Shown here piece after piece: positions 27,612-37,019 of a DNA stretch of 64,000 nt. The stretch covers positions 1,240,001 to 1,304,000 of the forward strand of contig OZ244590.1 of the NCBI GenBank assembly GCA_965218205.1, given 5' to 3'. The stretch is from CBDDCA01 sp965218205 (GTDB taxonomy: Bacteria; Spirochaetota; Spirochaetia; WTKD01; G963693115). The stretch's first letter is position 1; every line of letters begins with the position of its first letter. The notes below the pieces were generated by a model that ran no database searches, had not been told where the DNA came from, and saw nothing but the letters and a program-made list of their open reading frames with translations. The position numbers were made by a program, and so were the translations under genes.

Positions 27612-28190
27612 TCAATACCTAATCAGCTCTTTTTGTTTTAAAATACTAAGAATAGTAGTAATAGTACTGTTACTATCTTTTCCATTGTTATGAATAATTG
27701 TATCTGCTACCGATTCATAATCATCTATATTAATATTGTAAATTCTCTTGTACCGTTCTGTATCTCTATGATCTCTTGCACTTGTTTCCTGCATCACTTG
27801 TTCAATACTTTTGTTCTCTCTTTGCTGTATTCTTGCATAGCGAACCGCTTTTTTCACCTTAAGATATATTTTTATACTAACATCATGTATAAACCATATA
27901 GCAAGCCGAGAACCGATGACACAACGCTGGGCATTGGCTACCAACTCTTTTTGACATGTATCGACTAATCTATCCACATCATCACTTTTTTCAGATAAAC
28001 AAGCAATCTCTTGCATACTCATATTACGCTCTTTAGCCAGATTACGAAAAGTATAGTTAATACATTCTATGCGTAATATACGAGCAAGCTCTTTACAAAT
28101 AGTGGTGTTACCACAACCACTTAGCCCTGATATAGCAATACGAAGATTCTCTTTTACTATTGTTATTGGCTTTTCCTGTAATGCACTCAT
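27612..28190 (-). CDS. Cytidylate-kinase-like P-loop protein
   Basis: A 192-residue protein of the small nucleotide-kinase fold. The P-loop reads ISGLSGCGNTTICKELA, with Asn where Walker A normally has Lys. Next come INYTFRNLAKERNM, then the lid-like VIGSRLAIWFIH, VKKAVRYARIQQREN and TSARDHRDTERYKRIYNIN, which resemble the archaeal/spirochaetal cytidylate-kinase-like family. It lies 51 bases after murC on the same strand. Kinase activity is inferred from family only. Confidence 0.75.
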   Translation of the reverse strand: MSALQEKPITIVKENLRIAISGLSGCGNTTICKELARILRIECINYTFRNLAKERNMSMQEIACLSEKSDDVDRLVDTCQKELVANAQRCVIGSRLAIWFIHDVSIKIYLKVKKAVRYARIQQRENKSIEQVMQETSARDHRDTERYKRIYNINIDDYESVADTIIHNNGKDSNSTITTILSILKQKELIRY

Positions 28191-28241
28191 ACTATTATAC
28201 TTATTCTTATCAATCTTATAAAAAAGTGAATATATTTTCTA

Positions 28242-29885
28242 TTATACCTCTCCTTGTTTTAATATATCAATAAGCATAGTAGCAACTCTAAAATTATCAC
28301 CTGCTCCCATTGTAATACACAAATCACCTTCTTGTATTATACTAGAAATATAGCTTGCACTTTCCTCAAAACTTGGTATTGAAACTACTCCTTTTTGATA
28401 TTCTCCTATATGTCTTGCCAATGTCTCTCCACTTATAACAGGCAGAGAAACATCTTTTTGTGCTTTATTATAGTACTCTTCTCTCTCTCTTGCTGATGAA
28501 TATATATCGTTAATAATAAGTATATCTGCTTTTTGAAAACATGTTTGAAATTCGTTCCATAATGATTGAGTTCTCGTGTATGTATGAGACATAAAATCAA
28601 CAATACAGCGTCGTGGCGTATAGTGATCTATCAAACTTTGTAGTGTCGCTGCAATAGCGGTGGGATGATGTGCATAATCATCGACAATATATATTCCATT
28701 CTTTTCATATAATAGCTCTGCTCTTCGGCTTACCGAAGAAAAATGTAACAAAGCATCGTACAATGCGTCACTATTTACATGAGGCACACAATAAGACAGG
28801 CATACTAATGCAGCCATAGCGTTTCCTACTAAAGGATACACAGGGTTCTGCATATTCCATGTACGATCACATAATGATTGCACATTACCATATTGTACAA
28901 TATCATCTTGATGTTCTTGCTTGATGTCTTTAGAGGCAGAAACTGCAAGCCGAAACGATTGAACACGATTCTTTGCTACTGTGTCACGCTTGTAATGATG
29001 CATAGTTACAATAGGCGTGTCTTTCAAATAAGACATATGTATATGAGTATTCTCTTCTTTCTGATGCTCTCCATTAAAAGCATAAGGAATAATACGTAAA
29101 TCGCTACGCTTTTTTACAACTTTCTCAAGTGTGCATTGCACTCCTCTATCACTCATACAGGCGATGACTGTCCCATTATATGGCAAGGTTTCTATAAATG
29201 TAGCAAAGGAATTGTAAACTGCCTCTTTATCCTTAAAATAATCAGTATGATCCCATTCTGCATTCAAAAAAATAACACCAGTAGCCCTAAAATGCAAAAA
29301 ATGGTCCCGATACTCACATACCTCTGCTATAAATACCTCATCTCCATCAGAAAAAAAAGTAGAATTATTAAACTCTTTCACACGTGCCCCAGTAAGTACC
29401 GTAGCGAGACATGACTGTGAACGTAAAAGTACTCCTACCAATGCTGTGGTAGATGTTTTTCCATGCGTGCCTATCACTGCCCATGAAGATTTCACTCTTT
29501 GCGAAAAAGCCCCTAAAGATTCAGGATAACTATAACAAGGGTACTGTTGTAACGCATACGCTAATTCTTCATTGTTATTTGAGTTATACGCAGCAGAATA
29601 AATTACCGCTTTCGTATGAGAAGGAATATTATAGCGAGAAAAACCAGTATATATCGGAATATTTTCCACATGTAACAGAGAGTCAGTATAAAATTCATCT
29701 GCAATATCAGATCCACTAATGCTTACTCCTCTTTTATGCAATAACAACGCTAAAGCAGCCATCCCGCTTCCCTTAATACCAATAAAGTGTAAAGCATCTG
29801 GCAATGTGTTTGATAAAAATGTATTAGAGGACGATGCAGTACCATACTTACTCATATAGTAAGTATACCATTGTTGCTTATCCAT
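28242..29885 (-). CDS. murC: UDP-N-acetylmuramate-L-alanine ligase
   Basis: A 547-residue Mur ligase that adds L-Ala to UDP-MurNAc. The N-terminal domain has HFIGIKGSGMAALALLL with SGSD, and the ATP site is VIGTHGKTSTTAL. The central domain has FLNAEWDHTDYF, and the C-terminal domain has DDYAHHPTAIAATL. It is somewhat longer than usual (about 460-490) because of an insertion near residues 260-320. It precedes the cmk-like gene. Confidence 0.95.
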   Translation of the reverse strand: MDKQQWYTYYMSKYGTASSSNTFLSNTLPDALHFIGIKGSGMAALALLLHKRGVSISGSDIADEFYTDSLLHVENIPIYTGFSRYNIPSHTKAVIYSAAYNSNNNEELAYALQQYPCYSYPESLGAFSQRVKSSWAVIGTHGKTSTTALVGVLLRSQSCLATVLTGARVKEFNNSTFFSDGDEVFIAEVCEYRDHFLHFRATGVIFLNAEWDHTDYFKDKEAVYNSFATFIETLPYNGTVIACMSDRGVQCTLEKVVKKRSDLRIIPYAFNGEHQKEENTHIHMSYLKDTPIVTMHHYKRDTVAKNRVQSFRLAVSASKDIKQEHQDDIVQYGNVQSLCDRTWNMQNPVYPLVGNAMAALVCLSYCVPHVNSDALYDALLHFSSVSRRAELLYEKNGIYIVDDYAHHPTAIAATLQSLIDHYTPRRCIVDFMSHTYTRTQSLWNEFQTCFQKADILIINDIYSSAREREEYYNKAQKDVSLPVISGETLARHIGEYQKGVVSIPSFEESASYISSIIQEGDLCITMGAGDNFRVATMLIDILKQGEV

Positions 29886-30043
29886 GCCAGCCTCTTAAAA
29901 TACAGTATATGTGAGGAACTATGTATAATATTAATATAGGTAAAATATAAATTAGATACAATATTATTATATTTTGTGGATTCACTAATACTTTTATTAA
30001 AGCATGAAAATTAGCAGGTACAGTCTCTATGATTTATCATAAT

Positions 30044-30598
30044 TTATTTCTTGTTCTTTTTATATGTCTGTTCAATATCTTTTTCATTGGCTAGTATTTT
30101 CTTATATCCATCTTTAATTTTTATCAAATTTTCATTTAATTTTTTAAGTTGATGCCTATAATATACTAATATCCCTACATTTAGCAACAATATACCATTA
30201 GGCATATATTGCTTTATGAATACATAAGCAGGTATGGATTTCAAAATATTCTCTACCTGAGATAAAGTAAATAAAGGTGAAAAAGAAATGAATACTGCTA
30301 CTATCATTACAGTTATATGTATAAATTGAATGGGTCGTTTTGTCTTTTTTCCATATTCTTCTTTATTAATTTCAGTTTCTTCCTCCAATTTTGATAATTC
30401 TTGTTGATTATCATCTGTTAATTTTTCACCTTGTTGTTTTTTATCTTCTTTCATTTCAGATAATTTTTGCTTATGTGTTTGTATTGTAACTTCTATTTTT
30501 TCCATACTCTTATTTCTATCTTTTATATATTGCGACATAATAGAGTGGTAAATTCCTAACTGTGCTAATAATAGTGATACAAATTCAAATGTAGTCAA
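30044..30598 (-). CDS. Membrane protein with coiled coil, second gene of an unrecognised two-gene cassette
   Basis: A 184-residue protein. A hydrophobic N-terminal segment (residues 5-20) leads into a long charged helix (residues 25-85, Lys/Glu/Gln-rich, coiled-coil-like). Two membrane segments follow at about 92-112 and 132-148, then another charged helix. I do not recognise a family. It follows the 197-residue gene by 31 bases on the same strand, and both differ in style from the housekeeping genes around them. A membrane effector partnered with a soluble sensor would fit, but this is inference. Confidence 0.7.
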   Translation of the reverse strand: MTTFEFVSLLLAQLGIYHSIMSQYIKDRNKSMEKIEVTIQTHKQKLSEMKEDKKQQGEKLTDDNQQELSKLEEETEINKEEYGKKTKRPIQFIHITVMIVAVFISFSPLFTLSQVENILKSIPAYVFIKQYMPNGILLLNVGILVYYRHQLKKLNENLIKIKDGYKKILANEKDIEQTYKKNKK

Positions 30599-30629
30599 AT
30601 TTATTTATTTCCTAATTTTTCAATATTTT

Positions 30630-31223
30630 TTATTGTAGATGCTCCCATACCTTATCAAAGTATTCAGTATGTATTTGATTTATTATAGGACTATTAAGAA
30701 AAACATCTGCTTTAATAGACTCAGCTGGAGAATCTTTAGTTAATTCTTTATGAAATTTCTCATGTCTAGCCATAGTATCATCTGCTAATATCATATGATT
30801 TATTATTGCATCTTCATTTACATACCCATATCGTATATCTATATCATCTTTAAATTTTGAAAAATAAGACTTACGTTTTTTTCTATTTGTTTCATTTTCT
30901 GTTAGAGTCTCTATTATAATAATCTTAGCTGGCTTCTCTTGGTTTTTTAATCGTTGTATTGTAGCTGGAAAATTTTTCAAAGCACTTAAAAACTCACCTC
31001 CAAAAAGCCCAGTTAATATTTTTAAAGATTTTTTTGTTCTACTAAACATATAATCTGTTAATTCTAAAGCATCAACATAAGAATCATTGTTTATAGGATA
31101 ATTATTTTCCTTACTAGAAATTTTATCTAAAATGCTAGCTATAGTAGAACCATGATACCTTTGAGCTAAATAATACTCTTGTACTTGACCTATTGTCAGG
31201 CCCTTATCGTCATTTTTTTTCAT
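30630..31223 (-). CDS. Soluble protein, first gene of an unrecognised two-gene cassette (possible PLD-like fold)
   Basis: A 197-residue protein without a signal peptide. Residues 50-185 suggest an alpha/beta fold in which SLKILTGLFGGEFL, then KIIIIETLTEN, then a MILADDTMARHE segment, recall non-catalytic phospholipase-D-like sensor domains. No HxKxxxxD motif is present; HEKFHKEL is not one. It is paired with the membrane gene just downstream. The 325 bases upstream are non-coding and end at IS30 copy C, which suggests accessory, possibly transferred, DNA. Confidence 0.7.
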   Translation of the reverse strand: MKKNDDKGLTIGQVQEYYLAQRYHGSTIASILDKISSKENNYPINNDSYVDALELTDYMFSRTKKSLKILTGLFGGEFLSALKNFPATIQRLKNQEKPAKIIIIETLTENETNRKKRKSYFSKFKDDIDIRYGYVNEDAIINHMILADDTMARHEKFHKELTKDSPAESIKADVFLNSPIINQIHTEYFDKVWEHLQ

Positions 31224-31548
31224 ATTTTTTCTTATCTTTCATTCATATAATTCTCATTATTATCATAATATGAGTATGTTATATAAAATATATAGAATTA
31301 TAACCCCAGAATATCATCATTAAAAAATTTGTCGCTATAATCAGTACTTTAATGTTTATTGTGATAAAACTCTGTTAGGTAATATAAAAGTTTTGGAAAT
31401 TTCATATACTATATTTTTATAAACATAAAAAATGGTATAAGATGTTATTTGTTATATATAGTTTTTTCATATTGATCTCCTTATTTTTTATTCTCTTTAG
31501 TAATTATATTATTGATACAATAATTTTGTCAATTACAGATTCAAGCAT
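31224..31548. other. Gene-free AT-rich stretch between the cassette and IS30 copy C
   Basis: I see no credible coding frame. On the minus strand a TATAAT (31297-31302) lies 74 bases before the cassette start and may be its -10 box, without a good -35 partner. The right border is the CAT target repeat (31546-31548) of IS30 copy C. Confidence 0.5.
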
Positions 31549-32625
31549 TGGAAATTCTAATTAGAAGCCGAACAGTGCAAAAAAAATAAAAAAAACTCAT
31601 AGGGTATATCCTAATAATAAGAAACAACAATTAAGGAGACCCTATGAGCTATACTCATATATCATACCATGAACGCACAGAAATAGCACGCATGCTTAAG
31701 TGCAAAAAATCAAAACGTGAAATAGCACGATCCCTCAACAGATCGGTATCAACGATAGCAGACGAAATAAAACGCAATCGATTAAATACAAAATACTATG
31801 ACGCTGAATATGCTGACATGCTATCACAGAAACGTAAGCTATACCCACGCACTCGCCCTGTAACAGAGAATGAACACATACGAACACAAGTAGCACTCTA
31901 TCTCAAACAAGGCTTATCGCCTGATGCCATGAAAGGAAGAGCATTGCTTGAAAATGTCTCATTTGCAATAAGTGTCGAATCAATATACATACTCATAGCA
32001 CGAGATGCAAAGGAAGGAGGAACACTGTATACCTCCCTTCCTTATAAGCGAAAAACACGCAAAATACACAGAATACCGCACAATACAGGTACTTTTGAAC
32101 AACAAAAGACACAAATCGATGAACGCCCTGCACACATAACTGCTCGTACTACTATAGGCCACTGTGAAACTGATTGTATTGTTGGCAAAGATCATAGATC
32201 AGTCATACAAACTACTATTGAACGAAAAAGTCGTTTTTTATTTGCAAAGCAACTGCCTCGTGCTACCAAAGAACATACCAAACAAACCCTCTGGGAAATA
32301 AAAAAACAGTATCCAGATAAAATACATTCGTTTACTACTGATAATGGCAGTGAATTTTCGTATCATACACTGGCATTTTTAGATAGCTCTGTACCAATGT
32401 ATTTTACCTATCCTCATTGCCCATGGCAGAAAGGAAGCATTGAACATGCAAATAAATTACTGCGCAGATATATTAAAAAAGGAACTGATATTTCTTGTAT
32501 TTCTCCTGCACATCTTTGTGCGATTGTTACTACAATCAATAATACCCCCAGAAAGATATTAGGATACAAAACCCCTTTTGAGGTCTTTTTTGGTACTTCT
32601 GTTCGGCTTCTAATTTGAATTTTCA
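31549..32625 (+). mobile_element. IS30-family element, copy C, with CAT target duplication
   Basis: 1077 bases with ends TGGAAATTCTAATTAGAAGC and, inward on the other strand, TGAAAATTCAAATTAGAAGC. The flanks are CAT at 31546-31548 and CAT at 32626-32628, a 3-base duplication. This intact copy fixes the element's true ends and shows that its target duplication is three bases. Confidence 0.93.
31644..32618 (+). CDS. IS30-family transposase, copy C
   Basis: A 324-residue transposase almost identical to copy A, with scattered differences near residues 20-80 and in the GKDHRSVIQTT segment after the first catalytic Asp. The helix-turn-helix and all three DDE positions (ETDCIVG, TTDNGSEF, GSIEHAN) are present. 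It appears intact and may be functional. Confidence 0.95.
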   Translation: MSYTHISYHERTEIARMLKCKKSKREIARSLNRSVSTIADEIKRNRLNTKYYDAEYADMLSQKRKLYPRTRPVTENEHIRTQVALYLKQGLSPDAMKGRALLENVSFAISVESIYILIARDAKEGGTLYTSLPYKRKTRKIHRIPHNTGTFEQQKTQIDERPAHITARTTIGHCETDCIVGKDHRSVIQTTIERKSRFLFAKQLPRATKEHTKQTLWEIKKQYPDKIHSFTTDNGSEFSYHTLAFLDSSVPMYFTYPHCPWQKGSIEHANKLLRRYIKKGTDISCISPAHLCAIVTTINNTPRKILGYKTPFEVFFGTSVRLLI

Positions 32626-32726
32626 CATTAAATTCAACAAGAGAAAAAAATATCAACTTAATTGAGATGTTATTTTGGGATAATACTGCATATAATTCTA
32701 TATGTATTCAATACTACATATCTTTC

Positions 32727-33668
32727 TTATGGTAAAGGAAAAAAACGCTGCAACAATTTTTTGAACAGCGAACTATAATTTGATACATATACTGGCATAT
32801 GAGGATTTATCGCTATAGTAGCTCCATATGTTACTCGAAGCTGTCTATGAAGCGACACATGTTCACAATACGCAAAATTATCTTTTTCACAACTTGCAAT
32901 ATAACGAGTAGTATGAAGTAATGCTGCTTTGTATAACGCTAGCCCTGCAAATGCAGAATACACTGGTAATACTTGTTTCTCTGCTGATGCACGCTGTAAT
33001 AGCTTTAATTTTTTTGTCACCACACGTTGTAAATTTGGCTGCCAACTAAACCCTTCATTTGCATGCTCTTGCATGTCAAGTGCATAGCTATCGTAGTATA
33101 ATGGCAAAAAGTACGATTGGCGCGAAACAGACATGCCATTTGCAGTCAGTACATCCCAACTTTTAAGTAACTCTATACTACTGAGAATCCCTTTAAGACT
33201 ACACTGAACAAGATCAAAATCTAACATCATGATGTAATCTGCCACAAAATTGCTTGTACTAAGAGTGTCCAAATAACAATCGCGAGCGAGGGCAATACGC
33301 ATAACACGCTCTTGCATATGATGTTTTTGTAGCGAACTATCATGTACCCTCTGAGCATTATACTGTATATTCCCTTCCTTGCTGACAGTATAGTCTTTTT
33401 CTTTTATATAGTGCGAAAAATTAGGTAACAAAATATTTTCATTATTCTGCTGTGCTTGTTCCAATATAGTTCTGGTAGCATCTTTGCTATCGTTCTCTAC
33501 AACACAAATACGATAATCCTTACACAGCGATCCTAATGTTTGTAATGTTTGTAACAAGGGCATCACTGTACCTTGACAATCTCTTGCACACCCTGCTATA
33601 AAAAGCGAAGTATCCCCTAAAAGAGTGCTAGCAGTGGATGCCATTTTTTTTGTGTACATAGAGAACAT
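32727..33668 (-). CDS. Glycosyltransferase-like protein
   Basis: A 313-residue cytoplasmic protein. SLFIAGCARDC at residues 21-31, then YRICVVENDSKDATRTILE and YIMMLDFDLV (a DxD-type motif), resemble the nucleotide-sugar-binding half of GT-A glycosyltransferases of the capsule/mannosyl type. The end is weakly hydrophobic and may touch the membrane. It begins just upstream of IS30 copy C and is 11 bases after the CYTH-domain gene. Substrate is unknown. Confidence 0.65.
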   Translation of the reverse strand: MFSMYTKKMASTASTLLGDTSLFIAGCARDCQGTVMPLLQTLQTLGSLCKDYRICVVENDSKDATRTILEQAQQNNENILLPNFSHYIKEKDYTVSKEGNIQYNAQRVHDSSLQKHHMQERVMRIALARDCYLDTLSTSNFVADYIMMLDFDLVQCSLKGILSSIELLKSWDVLTANGMSVSRQSYFLPLYYDSYALDMQEHANEGFSWQPNLQRVVTKKLKLLQRASAEKQVLPVYSAFAGLALYKAALLHTTRYIASCEKDNFAYCEHVSLHRQLRVTYGATIAINPHMPVYVSNYSSLFKKLLQRFFPLP

Positions 33669-33679
33669 ATAAATAAAAA

Positions 33680-34279
33680 TCAGTAATCAATAGTGTTTAT
33701 AGGGGTAGTATGACTACCATTCTTTTTCTGTAACATATCTATATAATACTGTGGTTCTATAGCTTCTTTTTCTATGTGCAGTTCAGATAATATATTGAGT
33801 AAAATACGCTTTACAGAAGAAGCATTGATTACTGGGCTTTGTGAGGAGAGTGCTTCGTTATATTCCATTTCAATAAAATACCCCAATCCTTGTACCTCTA
33901 TTAGCTCTACAGTAATAGAAATACCTTCTCTTTCCACTATATAAGAAAATCCTTTTTTTTCTTTTTTAATGTATGTTTGAGGCCTAAGATGAGTAAAGAT
34001 AGTGTCAATAACCTTTGCATCTTGTACCTGTGTTTCGTACTCTATATTCTTTTCTATACCATCTTCAATACATTTCTCTTTAAAACTTACAATATACAAC
34101 TCACCCTTACTCTCTCTCAAACGAATACTTACATCATGAGGAAACATATAGTATGTATCTCTTTTATGTACTAATTCTTTTTTAATACATATATGTTCAA
34201 GTATTTTCTGTAAATTAAAGAAATTCTGTTTACTCACATGAGCTTTACATTCTATTTCATGCTGTACCATACAAGACAC
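33680..34279 (-). CDS. CYTH-domain protein (adenylate cyclase IV / triphosphatase family)
   Basis: A 199-residue protein with the CYTH signature ExExK as EIECKA near the N-terminus. The tunnel-lining basic residues are in RDTYYMFPHDVSIRLRESKG and YIVSFKEK, followed by VERE and TVELIEVQGLGYFIEMEY. Family members hydrolyse inorganic or organic triphosphates or act as class IV adenylate cyclases; the sequence does not decide between these. It precedes the glycosyltransferase-like gene. Confidence 0.85.
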   Translation of the reverse strand: MSCMVQHEIECKAHVSKQNFFNLQKILEHICIKKELVHKRDTYYMFPHDVSIRLRESKGELYIVSFKEKCIEDGIEKNIEYETQVQDAKVIDTIFTHLRPQTYIKKEKKGFSYIVEREGISITVELIEVQGLGYFIEMEYNEALSSQSPVINASSVKRILLNILSELHIEKEAIEPQYYIDMLQKKNGSHTTPINTIDY

Positions 34280-34338
34280 TACAATTAAACAGTATAGAGC
34301 ATTTCACAGTAAGAACAATACTACTCTGTACTATATTG

Positions 34339-35085
34339 TTACTTTACTTTCCCTTGATTTGCTACTGATGCCATTGCAGATTGTATTGCTTCCTCATCAC
34401 CTAAATAGTAATGATTTACTGCTTGCAGCTGCTCATCAAGCTCGTATACTAAGGGTACTCCTGTAGGTATGTTTACTGACAAAATTTCTTCATCGCTGAG
34501 GTTATCCAAATATTTTACTGCTGCCCGTAAACTATTGCCATGTGCAGCTATAATAACTTTCTTTCCTGATTGTATAGCAGGAGCAATAGTGTTTTTCCAA
34601 TATGGCAAAAAACGTTCAACTGTATCTTTCAAGCATTCACTCAAAGGAAGTTCTTGTTTAGACAACGATGCATAGCGAATATCATTTCCTGGATAACGAG
34701 CGTCATCAGTACTCAATACAGGAGGAGGCACATCGTAACTTCGCCTCCATATTTTTACTTGCTCTTCACTATGCTTTTGTGCAGTTTCGGCTTTATTCAA
34801 CCCTTGTAAAGCTCCGTAATGTCTCTCGTTTAAGCGCCAGTTTTTTTCTACTGGTATCCAAAGAAGGTCCATTGTGTTTAATACACTTGTAAGCGTTAAA
34901 ATTGCCCGCCTTAAGTAAGAGGTAAAGGCAACATCAAAACGATAGCCTTCTTTTCGTAAGGTCTCACCTGCCCGTACTGCTTCTTCCCTTCCTTTATCTG
35001 ATAAATCTACATCTTCCCATCCTGTAAATCTGTTTTCTTTATTCCAGGTACTCTCACCATGTCTAATCATCACTACTTTATACAT
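34339..35085 (-). CDS. gpmA: 2,3-bisphosphoglycerate-dependent phosphoglycerate mutase
   Basis: About 248 residues from the ATG at 35085, which follows GGAGGC. An in-frame ATG eight codons upstream (35109) is less likely because conservation begins at MYKVVMIRHGESTWN. Catalytic features are the phospho-His in RHGESTWN, the second His in AAHGNSLRA, and ERHYGALQGLNKAE. It interconverts 3- and 2-phosphoglycerate in glycolysis. Confidence 0.96.
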   Translation of the reverse strand: MYKVVMIRHGESTWNKENRFTGWEDVDLSDKGREEAVRAGETLRKEGYRFDVAFTSYLRRAILTLTSVLNTMDLLWIPVEKNWRLNERHYGALQGLNKAETAQKHSEEQVKIWRRSYDVPPPVLSTDDARYPGNDIRYASLSKQELPLSECLKDTVERFLPYWKNTIAPAIQSGKKVIIAAHGNSLRAAVKYLDNLSDEEILSVNIPTGVPLVYELDEQLQAVNHYYLGDEEAIQSAMASVANQGKVK

Positions 35086-35150
35086 AGCAGCCTCCTTTTT
35101 TATTACCATGTTATTCTTATGCTACCATACAAACACTAAGAGTATCACTA

Positions 35151-35654
35151 CTACAAAGACATAGTTTTCAACAACATTGCCATAGTTTTCCATGCTAATA
35201 AAAAACAATAGCTACGTGAAAGACTCATTTTTTTTTGTAACACTGACATTGCTATTTGTAAATAATCATTGTTTTGTAGTGCTTCCTGCTGAGTATGAGT
35301 AGGTACTGTATTTAGTATATACTGAACTGTATATTTAAAGCTACAAGTATCAAGATAAACAAAACTCTCACATAATAGCTCTGCCGAAGCATGTGCAAGA
35401 GCACAATAGCTTCCACGATGGAGTAGCATTGTATTATTGCTTGTTGTTTTTACATGCAGATTATTGTTACTTGCAGTCTCTTTTTGTAGCACCATAAGCT
35501 GCATAGTATCCGCACAATACGGATTACTGTTATGTGCTGTATGCAACATAGATTCTTTACTATACTCAAACCTTTCATCTGATATATAGTATTCTCTCTT
35601 TCGTGAATACTCTAAAAATTGATTATAAAGATAATCCATGCTGGCATATATCAA
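35151..35654 (-). CDS. Divergent SufU-like sulfur-transfer protein
   Basis: A 167-residue protein directly after sufS (18 bases). The three cysteine environments of SufU are recognisable: NPYCADTMQL (Cys and the zinc-ligand Asp), GSYCALAHASAELL, and SRSYCFLLAWKTM near the C-terminus. Spacing and general character match SufU, but the intervening sequence is strongly diverged. The expected role is to accept persulfide sulfur from SufS for Fe-S cluster assembly. The match rests on the three motifs and on position. Confidence 0.7.
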   Translation of the reverse strand: MIYASMDYLYNQFLEYSRKREYYISDERFEYSKESMLHTAHNSNPYCADTMQLMVLQKETASNNNLHVKTTSNNTMLLHRGSYCALAHASAELLCESFVYLDTCSFKYTVQYILNTVPTHTQQEALQNNDYLQIAMSVLQKKMSLSRSYCFLLAWKTMAMLLKTMSL

Positions 35655-35672
35655 GCTATACTGATGTATTTT

Positions 35673-36902
35673 TTACATACTTTTGTTAATTTCATGTATT
35701 GTCTGTAACGCAGAAGTAAGTATCTGTATATCCTCAAGAGTATTGTAAAAATATGCTGAAATGCGTAAAATATACTCTGTATGAAACACATGTAATAAAG
35801 GTTGTGCACATACATGTCCCGTTCTTACACAAATTTTCTTTGCATCAAGAATAAAACTCATATCTTGAGAGTGGATGCTATCTGCTACTACTGCTATAGT
35901 CGCACTGGTAATCTGATCGTTGTTTCCAAGTATAGTAAAGCTATCAAGCGGAGCAAGTGCATCTAACATAGCTTTTCGAAGTACCCTATCGTGCTCTATG
36001 ATATTTTCCATGCCAATATGAGTAAGAAAATCAATGGCAGCGGCACATCCAATAGCACCTGCAATATGAGGAGTGCCAGCCTCGTATCCTTCAGGTCCAT
36101 CTAAGAACTGTGTGTTATGCTCAGTTACTTTTACTATGCTGCCTCCTCCTGTTTTTACAAAAGGAAGCATACGTAACCACTCCTTTCGAATACATAACAC
36201 TCCAATACCTGTTGGCCCACATAGCTTATGGGCAGAAAAACACACTGCATCTACAGGCAACTTCCGCAAAGAAATCTTACGATGTGCTGCTAACTGTGCT
36301 GCATCAAGCAATACTTTTGTCCCATGCTTGTTACAAAGAGGAAGCAATTCTTTTATAGGAGGTTCGTACCCAGTAACATTAGACATACCAGTAATTGAAA
36401 GCACTGCTGCATCTTTTATGTTTTCTTCAGCATTATTCATGTCTAAACTGTTATCACGAGATACTCGTAACACCCTAAACTCTTTTTGTAATCTCAAAGC
36501 ACATTGTTGGAAAGGTACATACGAAGAGTGATGTTCAAAATCACTTACAAGAAAGGCTTTTTTTTGTTGAGAAAGACTTGCATCAAACTGGTACGCACTT
36601 GCAATAATATTTATGGCATCAGTAGTTCCTGAAGTAAAAATTATCTCATATTCATCATCAGCGTCTAAAAATAAACGCACAGTTTCACGTGCTTTTTCAT
36701 ATGCTTCACTTGCATGTATGCTTAACAAATAGTTTCCTCTATGAACATTAGCAGAGTAATCTTGATAGTATTCCTGTAACGCTTGTATTACAGAAATAGG
36801 CTTTAAGGCTGTTGCAGCGTTATCAAGATATACAAGAGGTTCATCTTTATTAAGAATGGGAAAATACTTTCGTACTTGTTCTGGCAGAGCTAACAAAGAC
36901 AT
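35673..36902 (-). CDS. sufS: Cysteine desulfurase, SufS type
   Basis: A 409-residue PLP enzyme that takes sulfur from cysteine. YLDNAATALKP begins the fold, the PLP Lys is in FSAHKLCGPTGIGVL, and the active-site Cys is in VRTGHVCAQPLL. Substrate-binding FTSGTTDAINI is intact. It is paired with a SufU-like gene rather than SufE. Ahead of it on the same strand lies sodA, behind a terminator-like hairpin. Confidence 0.95.
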   Translation of the reverse strand: MSLLALPEQVRKYFPILNKDEPLVYLDNAATALKPISVIQALQEYYQDYSANVHRGNYLLSIHASEAYEKARETVRLFLDADDEYEIIFTSGTTDAINIIASAYQFDASLSQQKKAFLVSDFEHHSSYVPFQQCALRLQKEFRVLRVSRDNSLDMNNAEENIKDAAVLSITGMSNVTGYEPPIKELLPLCNKHGTKVLLDAAQLAAHRKISLRKLPVDAVCFSAHKLCGPTGIGVLCIRKEWLRMLPFVKTGGGSIVKVTEHNTQFLDGPEGYEAGTPHIAGAIGCAAAIDFLTHIGMENIIEHDRVLRKAMLDALAPLDSFTILGNNDQITSATIAVVADSIHSQDMSFILDAKKICVRTGHVCAQPLLHVFHTEYILRISAYFYNTLEDIQILTSALQTIHEINKSM

Positions 36903-36945
36903 TGCGGTACTTTACGAGAAAAAACTATACATAAAAATATACTGC

Positions 36946-36974
36946 TGCAATGCTATATGCTTTATAGCATTGCA
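36946..36974 (-). terminator. Terminator-like hairpin after sodA
   Basis: TGCAATGCTATA (36946-36957) pairs perfectly with TATAGCATTGCA (36963-36974) over a 5-base loop. On the minus strand it is followed by TATATTTTTAT. It lies between sodA and sufS. A second small stem (CTCACTC/GAGTGAG, 37014-37034) overlaps the sodA stop codon. Confidence 0.65.
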
Positions 36975-37019
36975 TACACAATAGAAATAATTATTTCTTA
37001 TTATAAACAATCTCTCACT

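Noticed and set aside
30630..31223. Phospholipase D catalytic HKD motif in the cassette protein (HEKFHKEL)
   Set aside because: The Asp required seven positions after the His is Leu, so it is not an HKD site.
27546..31548. A shared stretch CAGATTCAAGCATT near 27546 and next to IS30 copy C, which at first seemed an 18-base repeat spanning the insertion
   Set aside because: Once the CAT target duplication is removed, the match shrinks to about 15 bases, which is near chance in AT-rich DNA of this size.
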